This document shows, one piece after another, positions 18,879 through 28,612 of a stretch of 64,000 bases of DNA. Below the pieces are notes generated by a model. That model was not told the DNA's origin. It saw only the letters and a list, made by a program, of their open reading frames with translations, and searched no databases. Location of the stretch: NCBI RefSeq assembly GCF_001758195.1, contig NZ_MASR01000001.1:186001-250000 (forward strand), read 5' to 3'. The translations under genes and the position numbers were made by a program. The stretch comes from Pseudohongiella acticola (lineage in GTDB: Bacteria > Pseudomonadota > Gammaproteobacteria > Pseudomonadales > Pseudohongiellaceae). The stretch's first letter is position 1. The number at the start of each line of letters is the position of its first letter.

Positions 18879-20045
18879 ATGAATCTACACGAATATCAAG
18901 GCAAGCAGTTGTTCGCTGAATACGGATTGCCTGTTTCCAAAGGTTTTGCTGTTGATACGCCCGAAGCCGCAGCAGAAGCCTGCGATAAAATCGGCGGTGA
19001 CATGTGGGTTGTGAAAGCACAGGTTCACGCCGGCGGACGTGGTAAGGCGGGTGGCGTTAAACTCATCAAGAGTCGTGATGATGCCAAAGCCTTCGCAGCT
19101 CAGTGGCTGGGCAAGCGCCTGGTTACCTATCAGACTGATGCCGACGGGCAACCCGTCAGCAAGATCCTGGTTGAGTCCTGCACGGACATCGCACAAGAAC
19201 TTTACCTGGGAGCGGTTGTTGATCGCTCCACGCGTCGTGTTGTCTTCATGGCGTCCACCGAAGGCGGTGTCGAAATCGAGAAAGTGGCACATGACACGCC
19301 TGAAAAAATTCTGAAAGCTACCGTTGATCCGCTGGTGGGTGCACAGCCCTATCAGGGTCGCGATCTGGCGTTCCAGTTGGGCCTGAAGGGTGATCAGATC
19401 AAACAGTTCACCAAGATCTTTATGGGTCTGGCCAAACTGTTTGTTGACTACGATCTGGCACTGCTGGAAATCAATCCGCTGGTTATCAAGGAAGATGGCA
19501 ATCTGCATTGCCTGGACGCGAAACTTGGCATTGATGGCAATGCGCTGTATCGCCAGCCCAAATTGCGGGAAATGCACGATCCGTCACAGGATGATCCGCG
19601 TGAAGCCCACGCCGCCAGTTTTGAGCTGAACTATGTGGCTCTGGATGGCAATATCGGTTGTATGGTTAATGGTGCTGGTCTGGCCATGGGTACCATGGAC
19701 ATCGTCAACCTGCACGGCGGTGAGCCCGCCAACTTCCTGGATGTGGGCGGTGGCGCTACCAAAGAGCGTGTCACCGAAGCATTCAAGATCATTCTGTCGG
19801 ACGATAACGTGAAGGCAGTTCTGGTCAACATTTTTGGTGGTATTGTCCGTTGTGACATGATCGCTGAAGGTATCATCGGCGCAGTTAAGGAAGTCGGTGT
19901 GAAAGTGCCGGTTGTGGTCCGCCTGGAAGGCAACAATGCTGACCTGGGTGCCAAGGCACTGGCCGACAGTGGGCTGAACATCATCGCTGCAACCAGTCTG
20001 ACCGACGCTGCCCAGCAAGTCGTCAAGGCCGCGGAGGGTAAATAA
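18879..20045 (+). CDS. sucC: succinyl-CoA synthetase beta subunit
   Basis: SucC with SucD converts succinyl-CoA, phosphate and NDP to succinate, CoA and NTP. The 388-residue protein has an N-terminal ATP-grasp fold ([50 protein letters not shown]) and a C-terminal CoA-ligase domain with [19 protein letters not shown] and [14 protein letters not shown]. The length is exactly that usual for the family. AGAGGAATTACAG precedes the ATG. The stop codon shares one base with the start of sucD (TAATG), so the two subunits are translationally coupled. Confidence 0.97.
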   Translation: MNLHEYQGKQLFAEYGLPVSKGFAVDTPEAAAEACDKIGGDMWVVKAQVHAGGRGKAGGVKLIKSRDDAKAFAAQWLGKRLVTYQTDADGQPVSKILVESCTDIAQELYLGAVVDRSTRRVVFMASTEGGVEIEKVAHDTPEKILKATVDPLVGAQPYQGRDLAFQLGLKGDQIKQFTKIFMGLAKLFVDYDLALLEINPLVIKEDGNLHCLDAKLGIDGNALYRQPKLREMHDPSQDDPREAHAASFELNYVALDGNIGCMVNGAGLAMGTMDIVNLHGGEPANFLDVGGGATKERVTEAFKIILSDDNVKAVLVNIFGGIVRCDMIAEGIIGAVKEVGVKVPVVVRLEGNNADLGAKALADSGLNIIAATSLTDAAQQVVKAAEGK

Positions 20046-20917
20046 TGAGCATTCTGATAAACAAAGACACCAAGGTTATCTGCCAGGGTTTTACTGGTTC
20101 ACAAGGTACGTTCCACTCCGAACAGGCGATTGCTTACGGCACCAAAATGGTGGGTGGCGTTACGCCAGGCAAGGGTGGTACGACTCACCTGGGCCTGCCC
20201 GTGTTCAATACGGTGCGCGAAGCCGTTGATGCAACCGGTGCCGAAGCCAGCGTCATTTATGTGCCAGCACCGTTCTGCAAGGACTCCATACTGGAAGCAG
20301 CCAACAGCGGCATTAAATTGATTGTCTGCATCACCGAAGGCATTGCCACGCTGGATATGCTTGATGCCAAAGTAAAATGCGACGAGCTGGGTGTGCGCCT
20401 GATTGGGCCAAACTGCCCCGGTGTGATTACACCGGGCGAGTGCAAGATCGGTATCATGCCGGGCCATATTCACAAGCCTGGCAAAGTGGGTATCGTGTCC
20501 CGGTCCGGCACGCTGACCTATGAAGCTGTCAAACAGACGACTGACCATGGTTTTGGCCAGTCCTCCTGTGTCGGTATTGGTGGTGATCCGATCCCGGGTT
20601 CCAACTTTATTGATATTCTGGCCATGTTTGAAAAAGACCCGGCGACTGAAGCAATTGTCATGATTGGCGAGATCGGGGGTAGCGCTGAAGAAGAGGCCGC
20701 TGCCTACATTAAAGCCAATGTCACAAAGCCTGTGGTATCGTATATCGCTGGTGTTACAGCGCCGGCAGGCAAGCGTATGGGCCACGCCGGGGCGATCATC
20801 TCGGGCGGTAAAGGTACCGCTGATGAGAAATTTGCCGCCCTGCAGGATGCGGGCGTCAAAACTGTTCGCAGCCTGGCTGATATCGGTGATGCCCTGAAGG
20901 AAGTCACTGGCTGGTAA
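20045..20917 (+). CDS. sucD: succinyl-CoA synthetase alpha subunit
   Basis: SucD binds CoA and carries the phosphohistidine intermediate. The 290-residue protein shows [15 protein letters not shown] (CoA-binding Rossmann), [44 protein letters not shown] and the active histidine in [17 protein letters not shown]. It begins with the ATG overlapping the sucC stop by one base. It is the last gene of the TCA block. A long-range stem (20925-20979) follows it, but no classical terminator with a T run is visible. Confidence 0.97.
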   Translation: MSILINKDTKVICQGFTGSQGTFHSEQAIAYGTKMVGGVTPGKGGTTHLGLPVFNTVREAVDATGAEASVIYVPAPFCKDSILEAANSGIKLIVCITEGIATLDMLDAKVKCDELGVRLIGPNCPGVITPGECKIGIMPGHIHKPGKVGIVSRSGTLTYEAVKQTTDHGFGQSSCVGIGGDPIPGSNFIDILAMFEKDPATEAIVMIGEIGGSAEEEAAAYIKANVTKPVVSYIAGVTAPAGKRMGHAGAIISGGKGTADEKFAALQDAGVKTVRSLADIGDALKEVTGW

Positions 20918-21371
20918 CAGAGCTCCGGCGCACCCTCTCCGGGCACGGCAATAGTCGTTGACCCGGATCGGTGCGCCGGCTACCAGAGTCGTATGCAGAG
21001 GCTGAAAATTTCTGCTTGCGGAGGTTCAAAAAAACAAACAGGTTGTGTTAGTCTTTACGACATAATTCGGCAGGGAGTACTGAATTTACGCCAAATAGCA
21101 TGATTTTGGCGATATTTGTTACCAAAGTTCTCATGATTTATTTCGTCGTGTAAAACGGTAACTGAATGGCCTGATTTGTGCAGTACTGGTCACAAGCCAG
21201 TATGACGTTTGCAGACCGATGGATCGCAGTAATTTGGGTTTTTGCAACCCGGGTCAATTTTCCGGGGATAGATTTATCAGTATGGGCTCCGCAGTTTCAT
21301 GCCGGTAACGAAGAAAAGATGTCACGTCTGATGCTTGCATCAGAGTGTTTAATACAATAACAGGATGGCAC
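20918..21371. other. intergenic region between sucD and the DUF3450 gene
   Basis: The 454-bp gap holds no recognisable gene. CCGGCGCACC (20925-20934) can pair with GGTGCGCCGG (20970-20979) across 35 bases, possibly a 3' end structure of the suc operon. The AT-richer part 21030-21250 presumably contains the promoter of the TonB2-type operon, but no good -35/-10 pair and no Fur-box-like repeat was recognised. Confidence 0.5.
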
Positions 21372-22163
21372 ATGAATAACCGTCGATTATATTCCAAGGT
21401 TCTGGTACCACTCGCATCTCTGCTAGTGATCGGAACAGCCAAGGCGCAAGACGTTGATACAAGCACGATTGACAGAGCCTTGAATGTTGTAGACGAGACT
21501 AACGCGGCAGCAGCCCAGTCTCAGGAGACCATCAACCGTCTCTCCAACTCTTCAAGCGCTTTGTTCGAAGATTTCAAACTGGAAAGTGACAACCTTGAAG
21601 CGCTGATGGTGTTGAACGCCAACTGGCGCCGACAGATTGCCATTCAGGAACAGGATCTTGCGACAATTGCTGAGTCGGTTGCGGAAGTTCGCAACGTGAC
21701 ACAGGAGCTGCCGCTGCTGATGAACAAAATGATCTCCAGTATGGAGCAGTTTGTTGCGCTGGACATGCCGTTTCACCTGGATGCGCGTCAGGCTCGTATA
21801 GAGTTTGCAAAGTCCGCCATCGATAACCCCAATGTTTCTACAGCAGAGCGGTTCCGCCAGATTCTGGTTCTGTACCAGACTGAAAACGCTTATGGCCGAA
21901 CCCGCGAGACCTACCCGACAACCCTGACCATCGACGGCGTCGAGCGGGATGTGGACATGTTGCGTGTAGGCCGTATCGCGCTGACGTTCCAGACCAAGGA
22001 CCGTTCCATGACCGGTGCCTGGGACCCAGAAGCCCGTCAATGGGTGACCCTTGATGACGGTGTATACCGTGACGCCATTCGTACCGGTATCAGCGTTGCC
22101 AGCGGCACCATTGCACCAGAAATTATTAACGCACCAATCGTTGCGCCGGAGTTAGCACAGTGA
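21372..22163 (+). CDS. DUF3450 family periplasmic protein
   Basis: This 263-residue protein matches the DUF3450 family, which regularly precedes ttpC-exbB2-exbD2-tonB2 in marine gammaproteobacteria. It has a signal peptide (MNNRRLYSKVLVPLASLLVIGTAKAQ) and then a long helical, probably coiled-coil region (about residues 30-120). A C-terminal part follows with RFRQILVLYQTENAYGRT and GRIALTFQTKDRSMTGAWDPEARQW. The ATG at 21372 opens the signal peptide and follows an AGGATGG site. The stop overlaps the next start (GTGA), indicating coupling. The biochemical role is unknown; a periplasmic partner of the TtpC/ExbB motor is an inference from context. Confidence 0.88.
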   Translation: MNNRRLYSKVLVPLASLLVIGTAKAQDVDTSTIDRALNVVDETNAAAAQSQETINRLSNSSSALFEDFKLESDNLEALMVLNANWRRQIAIQEQDLATIAESVAEVRNVTQELPLLMNKMISSMEQFVALDMPFHLDARQARIEFAKSAIDNPNVSTAERFRQILVLYQTENAYGRTRETYPTTLTIDGVERDVDMLRVGRIALTFQTKDRSMTGAWDPEARQWVTLDDGVYRDAIRTGISVASGTIAPEIINAPIVAPELAQ

Positions 22164-23560
22164 AGAATAATATAATCAAATTAGCAGGTATTACCGTCAC
22201 GGGGCTTATGCTCGCCGTATCCACTCAGGTGTTTGCGCAACAGCCGGCCGCCAGCCTTGAAGAACTTCTGCGTAGCGTTGAAGAAAACAGCGTTGCGGAA
22301 TCTGAAGAAGCGCGTGAGCGCGAGCAGCGCTTCCAGCAGAATGTGAATCAGCAGGAACAGATCCTTGAGCAGACACGTTCGCGTATTGCTGAGGAAGAAG
22401 CTGAAAACGCCCGCCTGGAAGGCGTTTTTGACGAAAACCGCACCGAACTGGCTGCAGCACGTGCACAACTGCGTGAAGTGCGAGCTAACCTGAACGAGCT
22501 GCTGGGTACTATCCAGGGCGTTGCAGGTGACTTCCAGAGCATTTTTGATGACTCGCTGATCAGTGCCCAGTACCCGGGCCGCAACGAGTTCCTGGACTCG
22601 TTCATCTCTCGTGTAGCATCGGATACAGAGCAGGTGCGCGTCGATGAGATCGAGCGCTTCTGGTTCTACATGCAACAGGAAATGACCGAATCTGGTCGCG
22701 TTGTGCAGTATCAGGACACTGTTGGCCTGGCATCAGGCGAGCAGGAAGAGCGCATGATCACGCGTATCGGTACTTTCAATGCGATTGGCGATGGCGAATA
22801 CCTGTCGTACACCGGTGACGTTGGTCACCTGCAGGTTCTGCCACGTCAGCCGAACAGCGACATTCTGGCCCGAGCTGAAGAGCTTGAGAATGCAGAAAGT
22901 GGCTTCACTAAAGTCGGTATCGACCCGACAGGTGCAGTTGGTGGTAGCCTGATGGCCAACCTGATCAACTTCCCGACGCCGCTTGAGCAGGTTGAGCAGA
23001 ACGCTGGTGAAATCGGCTTCATGATCATCGGTCTGGGTATCATTGGTGTGCTGGTCGGTATTATCCGCTCCTTCATGCTGACGCTGGTAGCTGCTAAAGT
23101 TAACGCGCAGGTCAAATCAGACAAAGCCAACAGCAACAACCCGCTGGGCCGCGTACTGCTGGTGGCAGAGTCCAACCCGAACGTGGACACTGAAACACTT
23201 GAACTGAAACTGGGCGAAGCGATTCTGCAGGAAACGCCGCGTCTCGAACGCTTCCTGATCCTGATCAAGATCATTGCCACCATCGCCCCGTTGATGGGTC
23301 TGTTGGGTACGGTGACTGGTATGATTCAGGTGTTCCAGCAAATTACAGTTTACGGTGCGGGTGACCCGACTATCATGGCCGGTGGTATCTCCATGGCTCT
23401 GATGACAACTGTACTGGGTATCGTTGCTGCGATTCCGTGTATCCTTATGCACACTTGGGTTAAGAGCAAGAGTGACCGCATCATCCATATCCTGGAAGAG
23501 CAGGCCACTGGTCTTATCGCCCGGAAAGCAGAAGCCTCCGGTAACAAGGCTCAGGCTTAA
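22160..23560 (+). CDS. TtpC-like MotA/TolQ/ExbB proton-channel protein with long periplasmic N-domain
   Basis: This 466-residue protein has a signal sequence (residues 1-26, ending VFA before QQPA), then a coiled-coil segment (about 30-110) and a periplasmic region. A C-terminal MotA/TolQ/ExbB domain follows, with helices near EIGFMIIGLGIIGVLVGII, LIKIIATIAPLMGLLGTVTGMI and ISMALMTTVLGIVAAIP. TtpC of Vibrio TonB2 systems has this layout and is needed for TonB2-dependent iron uptake. The start is GTG (22160), overlapping the DUF3450 stop by 4 bases. ExbB, ExbD, TonB and TPR genes follow in order, which strongly supports the assignment. Confidence 0.88.
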   Translation: MKNNIIKLAGITVTGLMLAVSTQVFAQQPAASLEELLRSVEENSVAESEEAREREQRFQQNVNQQEQILEQTRSRIAEEEAENARLEGVFDENRTELAAARAQLREVRANLNELLGTIQGVAGDFQSIFDDSLISAQYPGRNEFLDSFISRVASDTEQVRVDEIERFWFYMQQEMTESGRVVQYQDTVGLASGEQEERMITRIGTFNAIGDGEYLSYTGDVGHLQVLPRQPNSDILARAEELENAESGFTKVGIDPTGAVGGSLMANLINFPTPLEQVEQNAGEIGFMIIGLGIIGVLVGIIRSFMLTLVAAKVNAQVKSDKANSNNPLGRVLLVAESNPNVDTETLELKLGEAILQETPRLERFLILIKIIATIAPLMGLLGTVTGMIQVFQQITVYGAGDPTIMAGGISMALMTTVLGIVAAIPCILMHTWVKSKSDRIIHILEEQATGLIARKAEASGNKAQA

Positions 23561-23569
23561 GGGGGCACC

Positions 23570-24091
23570 ATGTATTTCGCGCTGCTCGATTTTACTGATG
23601 CGATCATGGATTTCATGAACAAGGGCGGGCCAGTCCTCTGGATTATTGGCGGTCTGCTCCTGGTAATGTGGTCGCTGATATTCGAGCGGGTCTGGTATCT
23701 GCACTCCACTCATGCCAAGAGGGTCAAACAGACCCTCGCGACATGGGCGGATCGTAGTGACACCCGTTCCTGGCGCGCTCAGCAGATCCGCAACCTGATG
23801 ATCTCTGAAGTGTCGCTGGATCTGAAGTCTTCTTTGCCCATGATTGAGACCCTGGTAGTGGTATGTCCGCTGCTGGGTCTGATGGGCACGGTGACAGGCA
23901 TGATTGAAGTATTCTACGTTATGGCATTTACCGGCGGTGGTGATGCCCAGTCCATGGCAGGTGGTGTTTCCAAAGCCACGATCCCGACAATGGCGGGCAT
24001 GGTGGGTGCGCTTTCCGGTATTTTTGCCAGCAACTGGTTAAAGCACCGAGTTGATCGTGACCTGGAACTTCTTGAAGATCATATGTCCTAA
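23570..24091 (+). CDS. exbB: ExbB-like biopolymer transport protein (TonB2 type)
   Basis: This 173-residue MotA/TolQ/ExbB-family protein forms the proton channel that drives TonB. A hydrophobic first helix (GGPVLWIIGGLLLVMWSLIFERVWYL) is followed by a short cytoplasmic loop. The conserved two-helix core is LVVVCPLLGLMGTVTGMIEVFYV and SKATIPTMAGMVGALSGIFASNWL. It is shorter than E. coli ExbB, as ExbB2 proteins are. It starts 9 bases after the ttpC-like gene, with AAGGGGG as ribosome site. It acts with the next two products in the inner membrane. Confidence 0.92.
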   Translation: MYFALLDFTDAIMDFMNKGGPVLWIIGGLLLVMWSLIFERVWYLHSTHAKRVKQTLATWADRSDTRSWRAQQIRNLMISEVSLDLKSSLPMIETLVVVCPLLGLMGTVTGMIEVFYVMAFTGGGDAQSMAGGVSKATIPTMAGMVGALSGIFASNWLKHRVDRDLELLEDHMS

Positions 24092-24121
24092 TAATTTATA
24101 AGATACGATAAAGGCATAATA

Positions 24122-24532
24122 ATGAAATCAGGTTTAATGAAGAAACGCGATGATGACGAAAACACCGGGGAGATTCATCTGACCCCGATGCTTGATGTCG
24201 TTTTCATCCTGCTGATCTTCTTTATCGTGACCTCGGTGTTTGTCACCGAAGCCGGTATTGATGTCAACAAACCGGATGCTTCCACAGCTCTGCCGCGCTC
24301 TCAGGATCTTATCCTGATCGCGGTCAGCGGCGATGGTCAGATCTGGATAGATGGTGAGCAGATTGATGGTCGGTTCGTAAGGAGCAGGTTCGAACGCCGT
24401 TTGGCAGAAACACCTAACGCTTCTGTGGTCATTCAGGGTGACGAAGCGGCTGAGAACCAGCATGTCTTGAGAATCCTGGAAGCTGCACGCGATGCAAATA
24501 TCACTTCAGTGTCCATTTCAACGGAGAATTAA
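24122..24532 (+). CDS. exbD: ExbD-like biopolymer transport protein (TonB2 type)
   Basis: ExbD couples proton flow through ExbB to TonB motion. The 136-residue protein has a short cytoplasmic N-terminus and one transmembrane helix with the essential aspartate D25 in HLTPMLDVVFILLIFFIVTSVF. A periplasmic domain follows with ILIAVSGDGQIWIDGEQI and ASVVIQGDEAAENQHVLRIL. Length and layout are typical. It lies 30 bases after exbB, and its stop is followed after 3 bases by the tonB ATG. Confidence 0.94.
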   Translation: MKSGLMKKRDDDENTGEIHLTPMLDVVFILLIFFIVTSVFVTEAGIDVNKPDASTALPRSQDLILIAVSGDGQIWIDGEQIDGRFVRSRFERRLAETPNASVVIQGDEAAENQHVLRILEAARDANITSVSISTEN

Positions 24533-24535
24533 ACA

Positions 24536-25144
24536 ATGATTGCAATTCGATGGTTGATTTCTCTGGTGTTGGCGGTGGGTATTACGCTTGGCCTGTTCTA
24601 TTTCATGCAGGCGCTGATAGCGACCGGCAGCCAACTGGAACAGCGTGCAAACGTAGTCAGAATCGTTGACGCAACCATGCCCGAAATCGAAATGGAAGTG
24701 ATTCGTGAGGTTGAGCGTCCCGAGGAGATAGAACAGGTAGAGGAAACACCACCTCCGCCGGAAAACCGGAACGTCGATATGGACAATATGGCGAACCTGA
24801 ACATCGACAGAAGCGGTGGTGACATTGATATGGGGCTGGATATCGGTGCCGCCGGCCTCAATGCAACGGACGGTGACATGTTGCCGCTGGTTAACATTCA
24901 GCCAACCTATCCGACGCGCGCAGCGCAACGCGGAATCGAAGGCTGGTGTCAGGTTGCGTTCACAGTAACGGCCTCTGGCGGTGTGCGTGATGTCGAAGTC
25001 ATTGATGCAGAACCGCGCGGCATGTTCGACTCGGCGTCGATACGGGCTGCAGAGCGATTCCGTTTTCAGCCACGCGTCGTGAATGGTGAGGCCGTTGATG
25101 TGCCCAACGTTCAGTACGTGTTCCGTTATCAGCTGGAGGAGTAA
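24536..25144 (+). CDS. tonB: TonB2-type energy transducer
   Basis: TonB links the ExbBD motor to outer-membrane receptors. The 202-residue protein has an N-terminal transmembrane anchor (WLISLVLAVGITLGLFYFM). A short acidic and proline-containing spacer (EVERPEEIEQVEETPPPPENRN) replaces the long Pro-Lys spacer of TonB1. A C-terminal TonB domain runs from about residue 118 (IQPTYPTRAAQRGIEGWCQVAF) to the end (VPNVQYVFRYQLEE). The short spacer and neighbours identify the TonB2 class. No receptor gene is present in the window. The TPR gene follows after 3 bases. Confidence 0.93.
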   Translation: MIAIRWLISLVLAVGITLGLFYFMQALIATGSQLEQRANVVRIVDATMPEIEMEVIREVERPEEIEQVEETPPPPENRNVDMDNMANLNIDRSGGDIDMGLDIGAAGLNATDGDMLPLVNIQPTYPTRAAQRGIEGWCQVAFTVTASGGVRDVEVIDAEPRGMFDSASIRAAERFRFQPRVVNGEAVDVPNVQYVFRYQLEE

Positions 25145-25147
25145 TTT

Positions 25148-26509
25148 ATGTTGAAGTCGAAGTTCAAATATAAATCGCTTCTGATGGCGATGACGTTTAC
25201 TGCGTCTACGCTGCTGGGCCAGGCTGCTTTCATGGCAACTGCCTCGGCCCAGGACGACGAGGACGATGGTCCACGGCAGCCGCCGCCCACGCGCTCTTCG
25301 GAAGTATTGAGCGACCGTGTGTTCCGCGTCATTTCCGAAATCAATGAGATGATGAACCCGCCGGAAGAGGGTGACCAACCCGATCTGCCGGGTGCCAAGG
25401 AAGAGCTGGACGAGTTGAACGAGCGTTATGACTCTCTCAATAATTTTGAGAAATCAACGCTGCTCAACTTTTACACCAACTATTACCTGGCGGTGGACGA
25501 TATTGATAATGCGCTGCTCACATTTGAGCGTATTCTTACTATTGAAGAATTGCGTCCGGAAGCGCGTTTACGGGCATTGCGGTCTCTGGGCCAGCTGTAT
25601 GCCAGTGAAGAACGTTTTCAGGAAGCAATTACCACGCTTAATACCTGGCGCGATCTGTCCGAAACGGAAGATGCCACGATCTACCTGATTCTGGCGACGT
25701 CACATTACAACCTGGAAAACTTTGAGCAGGCCATTCCCTTGTTGATCAATCACATGGATATGGTCATAGCGGAAGGCGGTGAACTGCGCAAGAACATCTA
25801 TGGTCTGCTTAATTTGATGTATATCGAACAGGAAGACTATCGTAATGCGCTGGACGTGACTCGCACCATGATCGCCCTGTTTGATGAAGCACCTGAGTAT
25901 CGTAACCTGGCTGCCATTTATGGTTACCTGGAAGAAGATGCCAAGCGTTTGCAGACGCTGGAACTGACTTATGTTCGTGGTTTCATGGACAGTGAGGCGC
26001 AGTTTCTTAACCTGGCGCAGTCTCTGGCCGGTATCGACGCACCGTATCGCGGTATAAAGATTCTGGAAGACGGTATCTCACAGGGTATTGTGGAAGAGAA
26101 TGAGGCCAATTTGCGCCGCCTGACCCAGATGTACATCATGGCATCGGAGTTCGAGGGCGCAGTGGAACCTGCTGAACGACTGACAGAGCTGGCCAATGAC
26201 GGCGAATCCTGGGATTACCTGGGCTACATCCACCTGATGAACCGTGACTACGAAGGTGCGGTTGAGGCAATGCAGACAGCACTTGAACGTGGTGGCCTGG
26301 AGAATCAGGGTGATGTGCAACTGTCCCTGGCACGTGCACTGGTCGAACTGGAACGTTTCGACGAAGCAACAACAGCGGCTCGTGCGGCACAGAATCTGGG
26401 TGTTGATAACGCGCAGCAGTTCCTGACCTACATCGAGAACTCCAAGAACCGGTTTGAAACGCTGCAGGAGCGTAAAGAACAGTCTATCGATTATTATCGC
26501 GAGGCTTGA
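25148..26509 (+). CDS. TPR-repeat protein of the TonB2 operon
   Basis: This 453-residue protein has a signal peptide ending near ATASAQ (residue 35), then an acidic stretch and about eight to ten degenerate tetratricopeptide repeats. Examples are DIDNALLTFERILTIEELRPEARLR, RFQEAITTLNTWRDL, YEGAVEAMQTALERGG and VQLSLARALVELERFDEATTAARAA. A periplasmic TPR protein is the standard last member of ttpC-exbB2-exbD2-tonB2 operons. A scaffold role for the complex is inferred, not shown by the sequence. It starts 3 bases after tonB. Confidence 0.85.
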   Translation: MLKSKFKYKSLLMAMTFTASTLLGQAAFMATASAQDDEDDGPRQPPPTRSSEVLSDRVFRVISEINEMMNPPEEGDQPDLPGAKEELDELNERYDSLNNFEKSTLLNFYTNYYLAVDDIDNALLTFERILTIEELRPEARLRALRSLGQLYASEERFQEAITTLNTWRDLSETEDATIYLILATSHYNLENFEQAIPLLINHMDMVIAEGGELRKNIYGLLNLMYIEQEDYRNALDVTRTMIALFDEAPEYRNLAAIYGYLEEDAKRLQTLELTYVRGFMDSEAQFLNLAQSLAGIDAPYRGIKILEDGISQGIVEENEANLRRLTQMYIMASEFEGAVEPAERLTELANDGESWDYLGYIHLMNRDYEGAVEAMQTALERGGLENQGDVQLSLARALVELERFDEATTAARAAQNLGVDNAQQFLTYIENSKNRFETLQERKEQSIDYYREA

Positions 26510-26531
26510 CCTTTTAACTGCCAATGGCAGG

Positions 26532-26560
26532 CTTGAAAAAACGGTTTAGCGACCCAATAA
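26532..26560 (+). promoter_or_regulatory. probable sigma-32 heat-shock promoter of htpG
   Basis: CTTGAAA (26532-26538) matches the sigma-32 -35 consensus. After 13 bases, ACCCAATA (26552-26559) is a fair match to CCCCATnT. It lies after the TPR gene stop and 70 bp before htpG, a known heat-shock gene. A start near 26565 would fall at the base of the hairpin at 26564-26597. Confidence 0.65.
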
Positions 26561-26563
26561 AAG

Positions 26564-26597
26564 AACCCGGTATCCGAAAAGGCTACCGGGTTTTTTT
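26564..26597 (+). terminator. intrinsic terminator of the TonB2 operon / htpG leader hairpin
   Basis: AACCCGGTA (26564-26572) pairs with TACCGGGTT (26584-26592) around an 11-base loop, followed by an unbroken T run to 26597. It ends the TonB2 operon. It would also be the first structure in an htpG transcript begun at the heat-shock promoter. Confidence 0.85.
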
Positions 26598-26629
26598 ATT
26601 TAACCAGGATTGATGCAGCAGGGGTAACA

Positions 26630-28543
26630 ATGGCTACGGAAATTAACAAGGAAACACGCGGATTTGAGACGGAAGCCAAGCAGCTTCTGAAATTGATGAT
26701 TCACTCCCTCTATAGCAATAAAGAGGTATTTCTGCGTGAACTGATTTCAAACGCATCAGATGCGGCAGACAAACTGCGCTTTGAAGCGTTGTCCCGGCCT
26801 GATATATATGAAGATGACACGGATCTGAAAGTGGTCATCGATTTTGATGCAGAAGCAGGCACTGTCAGCATTTCTGACAACGGCATTGGTATGTCGCGCG
26901 AAGACGTTATCAGTAATCTGGGCACAATCGCGCGCTCCGGGACTGCACAGTTTCTGGAAGCACTGAGTGGCGACCAGAAAAAAGACTCGCAACTGATCGG
27001 CCAGTTCGGTGTTGGTTTCTATTCGGCCTTTATCGTCGCCGACAGTGTTGAAGTACTGACACGTAAGGCCGGTGCTTCGGTATCCGAAGGTGTGCACTGG
27101 GCTTCCTCGGGCGAATCAGACTACACCATCGAAAGCACCGAAAAAACAACGCGCGGTACAACCGTGATTCTGCACCTGCGTGAAGACTCGCGTGAATTTG
27201 CCGACAGCTTCCGCCTGAAGCAAATCGTTAAAAAATACGCAGATCATATTGCGATTCCTGTAATGATGCCGAAGCCGGCTGAAAAGGACGCGGAAGATGC
27301 GGAAAGCACCGAGCAGAAACCTGAGTTTGAAGCCGTCAACGATGCCAAGGCGTTGTGGACCCGACCGCGCAGTGATGTCAAGCCGGACGAGTATGAAGAG
27401 TTTTATAAACACATTTCTCATGATTACGAAAAACCACTGGGCTGGAGCCACAACAAGGTCGAAGGCAAACTCGAGTACACCAGCCTGTTATATGTGCCGA
27501 CCCGTGCGCCATTTGACCTGTGGAACCGCGACGGTGTTCGCGGTCTGAAGCTGTATGTCCAGCGTGTGTTCATCATGGATCAGGCTGAGCAGTTTCTGCC
27601 GCTGTATTTGCGCTTCATCAAGGGCGTGGTTGATTCAAATGACATTTCGCTCAACGTTTCCCGTGAAATCCTGCAGAAAGACCCGGCCGTTGATTCAATG
27701 CGCAGTGCATTGACCAAGCGCGCGCTGGACATGCTGAGCAAGCTAAAGAAGGATGACAAAGACAAGTACGCAACATTCTGGCGCGAATTTGGCCAGGTTC
27801 TGAAAGAGGGCCCGGGCGAGGATTTCTCTAATCGTGAGAACATCTCAAAACTGTTGATGTTTAACAGCACCCATGCCGAATCCAAAGGCCAGGATCAGAG
27901 TCTGGAAGACTATATTGCGCGCATGAAGCCGGATCAGGAAAAAATCTATTACCTGATTGCCGATTCTGAAAAGGCTGCCAAAAACAGTCCGCACCTGGAA
28001 ATCTTCCGCAAAAAAGGTATCGAAGTTCTGCTGATGACGGATCGCATTGATGAATGGCTGATGAGTCACCTCAATGAATTCGATGGCAAGAGCCTGCAGG
28101 ATGTTACCCGCGGTGAACTGGATCTGGGCAAGCTGGATGACGAGGCCGAAAAGGCTGAGCAGGAAAAGCGGGAAGAGACGTTCAAACCTCTGCTGGAGCG
28201 CGTTAAAACTGCTCTGGGTGAGCGCATCAAGGAGTCACGTGTCAGCCATCGTCTGACCGATTCACCGGCCTGTCTGGCACTGGATGATGATGACATGGGG
28301 GCGCAGATGCGTCGCATCATGGAAGCCTCCGGTCAGCCGGTACCGGAAACCAAGCCGATCTTTGAATTGAATCCGGATCACCCGTTGATAGGGAAGCTGG
28401 AACAGGAGCAGGATGAGGAACGGTTTGCTGACCTCATCTCGTTGTTATTTGATCAGGCCAGTCTGGCAGATGGCAATGAGCTGGAGGATCCGGCGCGCTT
28501 CAGCCGGCAGTTGAACAAGTTGCTGCTTGAGCTCTGCGATTGA
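26630..28543 (+). CDS. htpG: molecular chaperone HtpG (Hsp90)
   Basis: HtpG is the bacterial Hsp90, an ATP-dependent dimeric chaperone of the cytoplasm. The 637-residue protein shows the GHKL ATPase motifs in its N-domain: [32 protein letters not shown] and [15 protein letters not shown]. The middle domain contains [10 protein letters not shown] and LNVSREILQ with the catalytic arginine. A C-terminal dimerisation domain ends [16 protein letters not shown]. The ATG follows AGGGG. The gene has a probable sigma-32 promoter and converges on argS. Confidence 0.98.
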   Translation: MATEINKETRGFETEAKQLLKLMIHSLYSNKEVFLRELISNASDAADKLRFEALSRPDIYEDDTDLKVVIDFDAEAGTVSISDNGIGMSREDVISNLGTIARSGTAQFLEALSGDQKKDSQLIGQFGVGFYSAFIVADSVEVLTRKAGASVSEGVHWASSGESDYTIESTEKTTRGTTVILHLREDSREFADSFRLKQIVKKYADHIAIPVMMPKPAEKDAEDAESTEQKPEFEAVNDAKALWTRPRSDVKPDEYEEFYKHISHDYEKPLGWSHNKVEGKLEYTSLLYVPTRAPFDLWNRDGVRGLKLYVQRVFIMDQAEQFLPLYLRFIKGVVDSNDISLNVSREILQKDPAVDSMRSALTKRALDMLSKLKKDDKDKYATFWREFGQVLKEGPGEDFSNRENISKLLMFNSTHAESKGQDQSLEDYIARMKPDQEKIYYLIADSEKAAKNSPHLEIFRKKGIEVLLMTDRIDEWLMSHLNEFDGKSLQDVTRGELDLGKLDDEAEKAEQEKREETFKPLLERVKTALGERIKESRVSHRLTDSPACLALDDDDMGAQMRRIMEASGQPVPETKPIFELNPDHPLIGKLEQEQDEERFADLISLLFDQASLADGNELEDPARFSRQLNKLLLELCD

Positions 28544-28612
28544 TTCAAGTCTGTGACTATCCAGAATCGGTAGGAATATTTTCTGCAAGATAGGCTCCGA
28601 TGTGGAGCGCCT

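Noticed and set aside
24518-25378. A 286-codon minus-strand frame over tonB and the TPR gene.
   Set aside because: It crosses two real genes and their junction; no evidence of translation.
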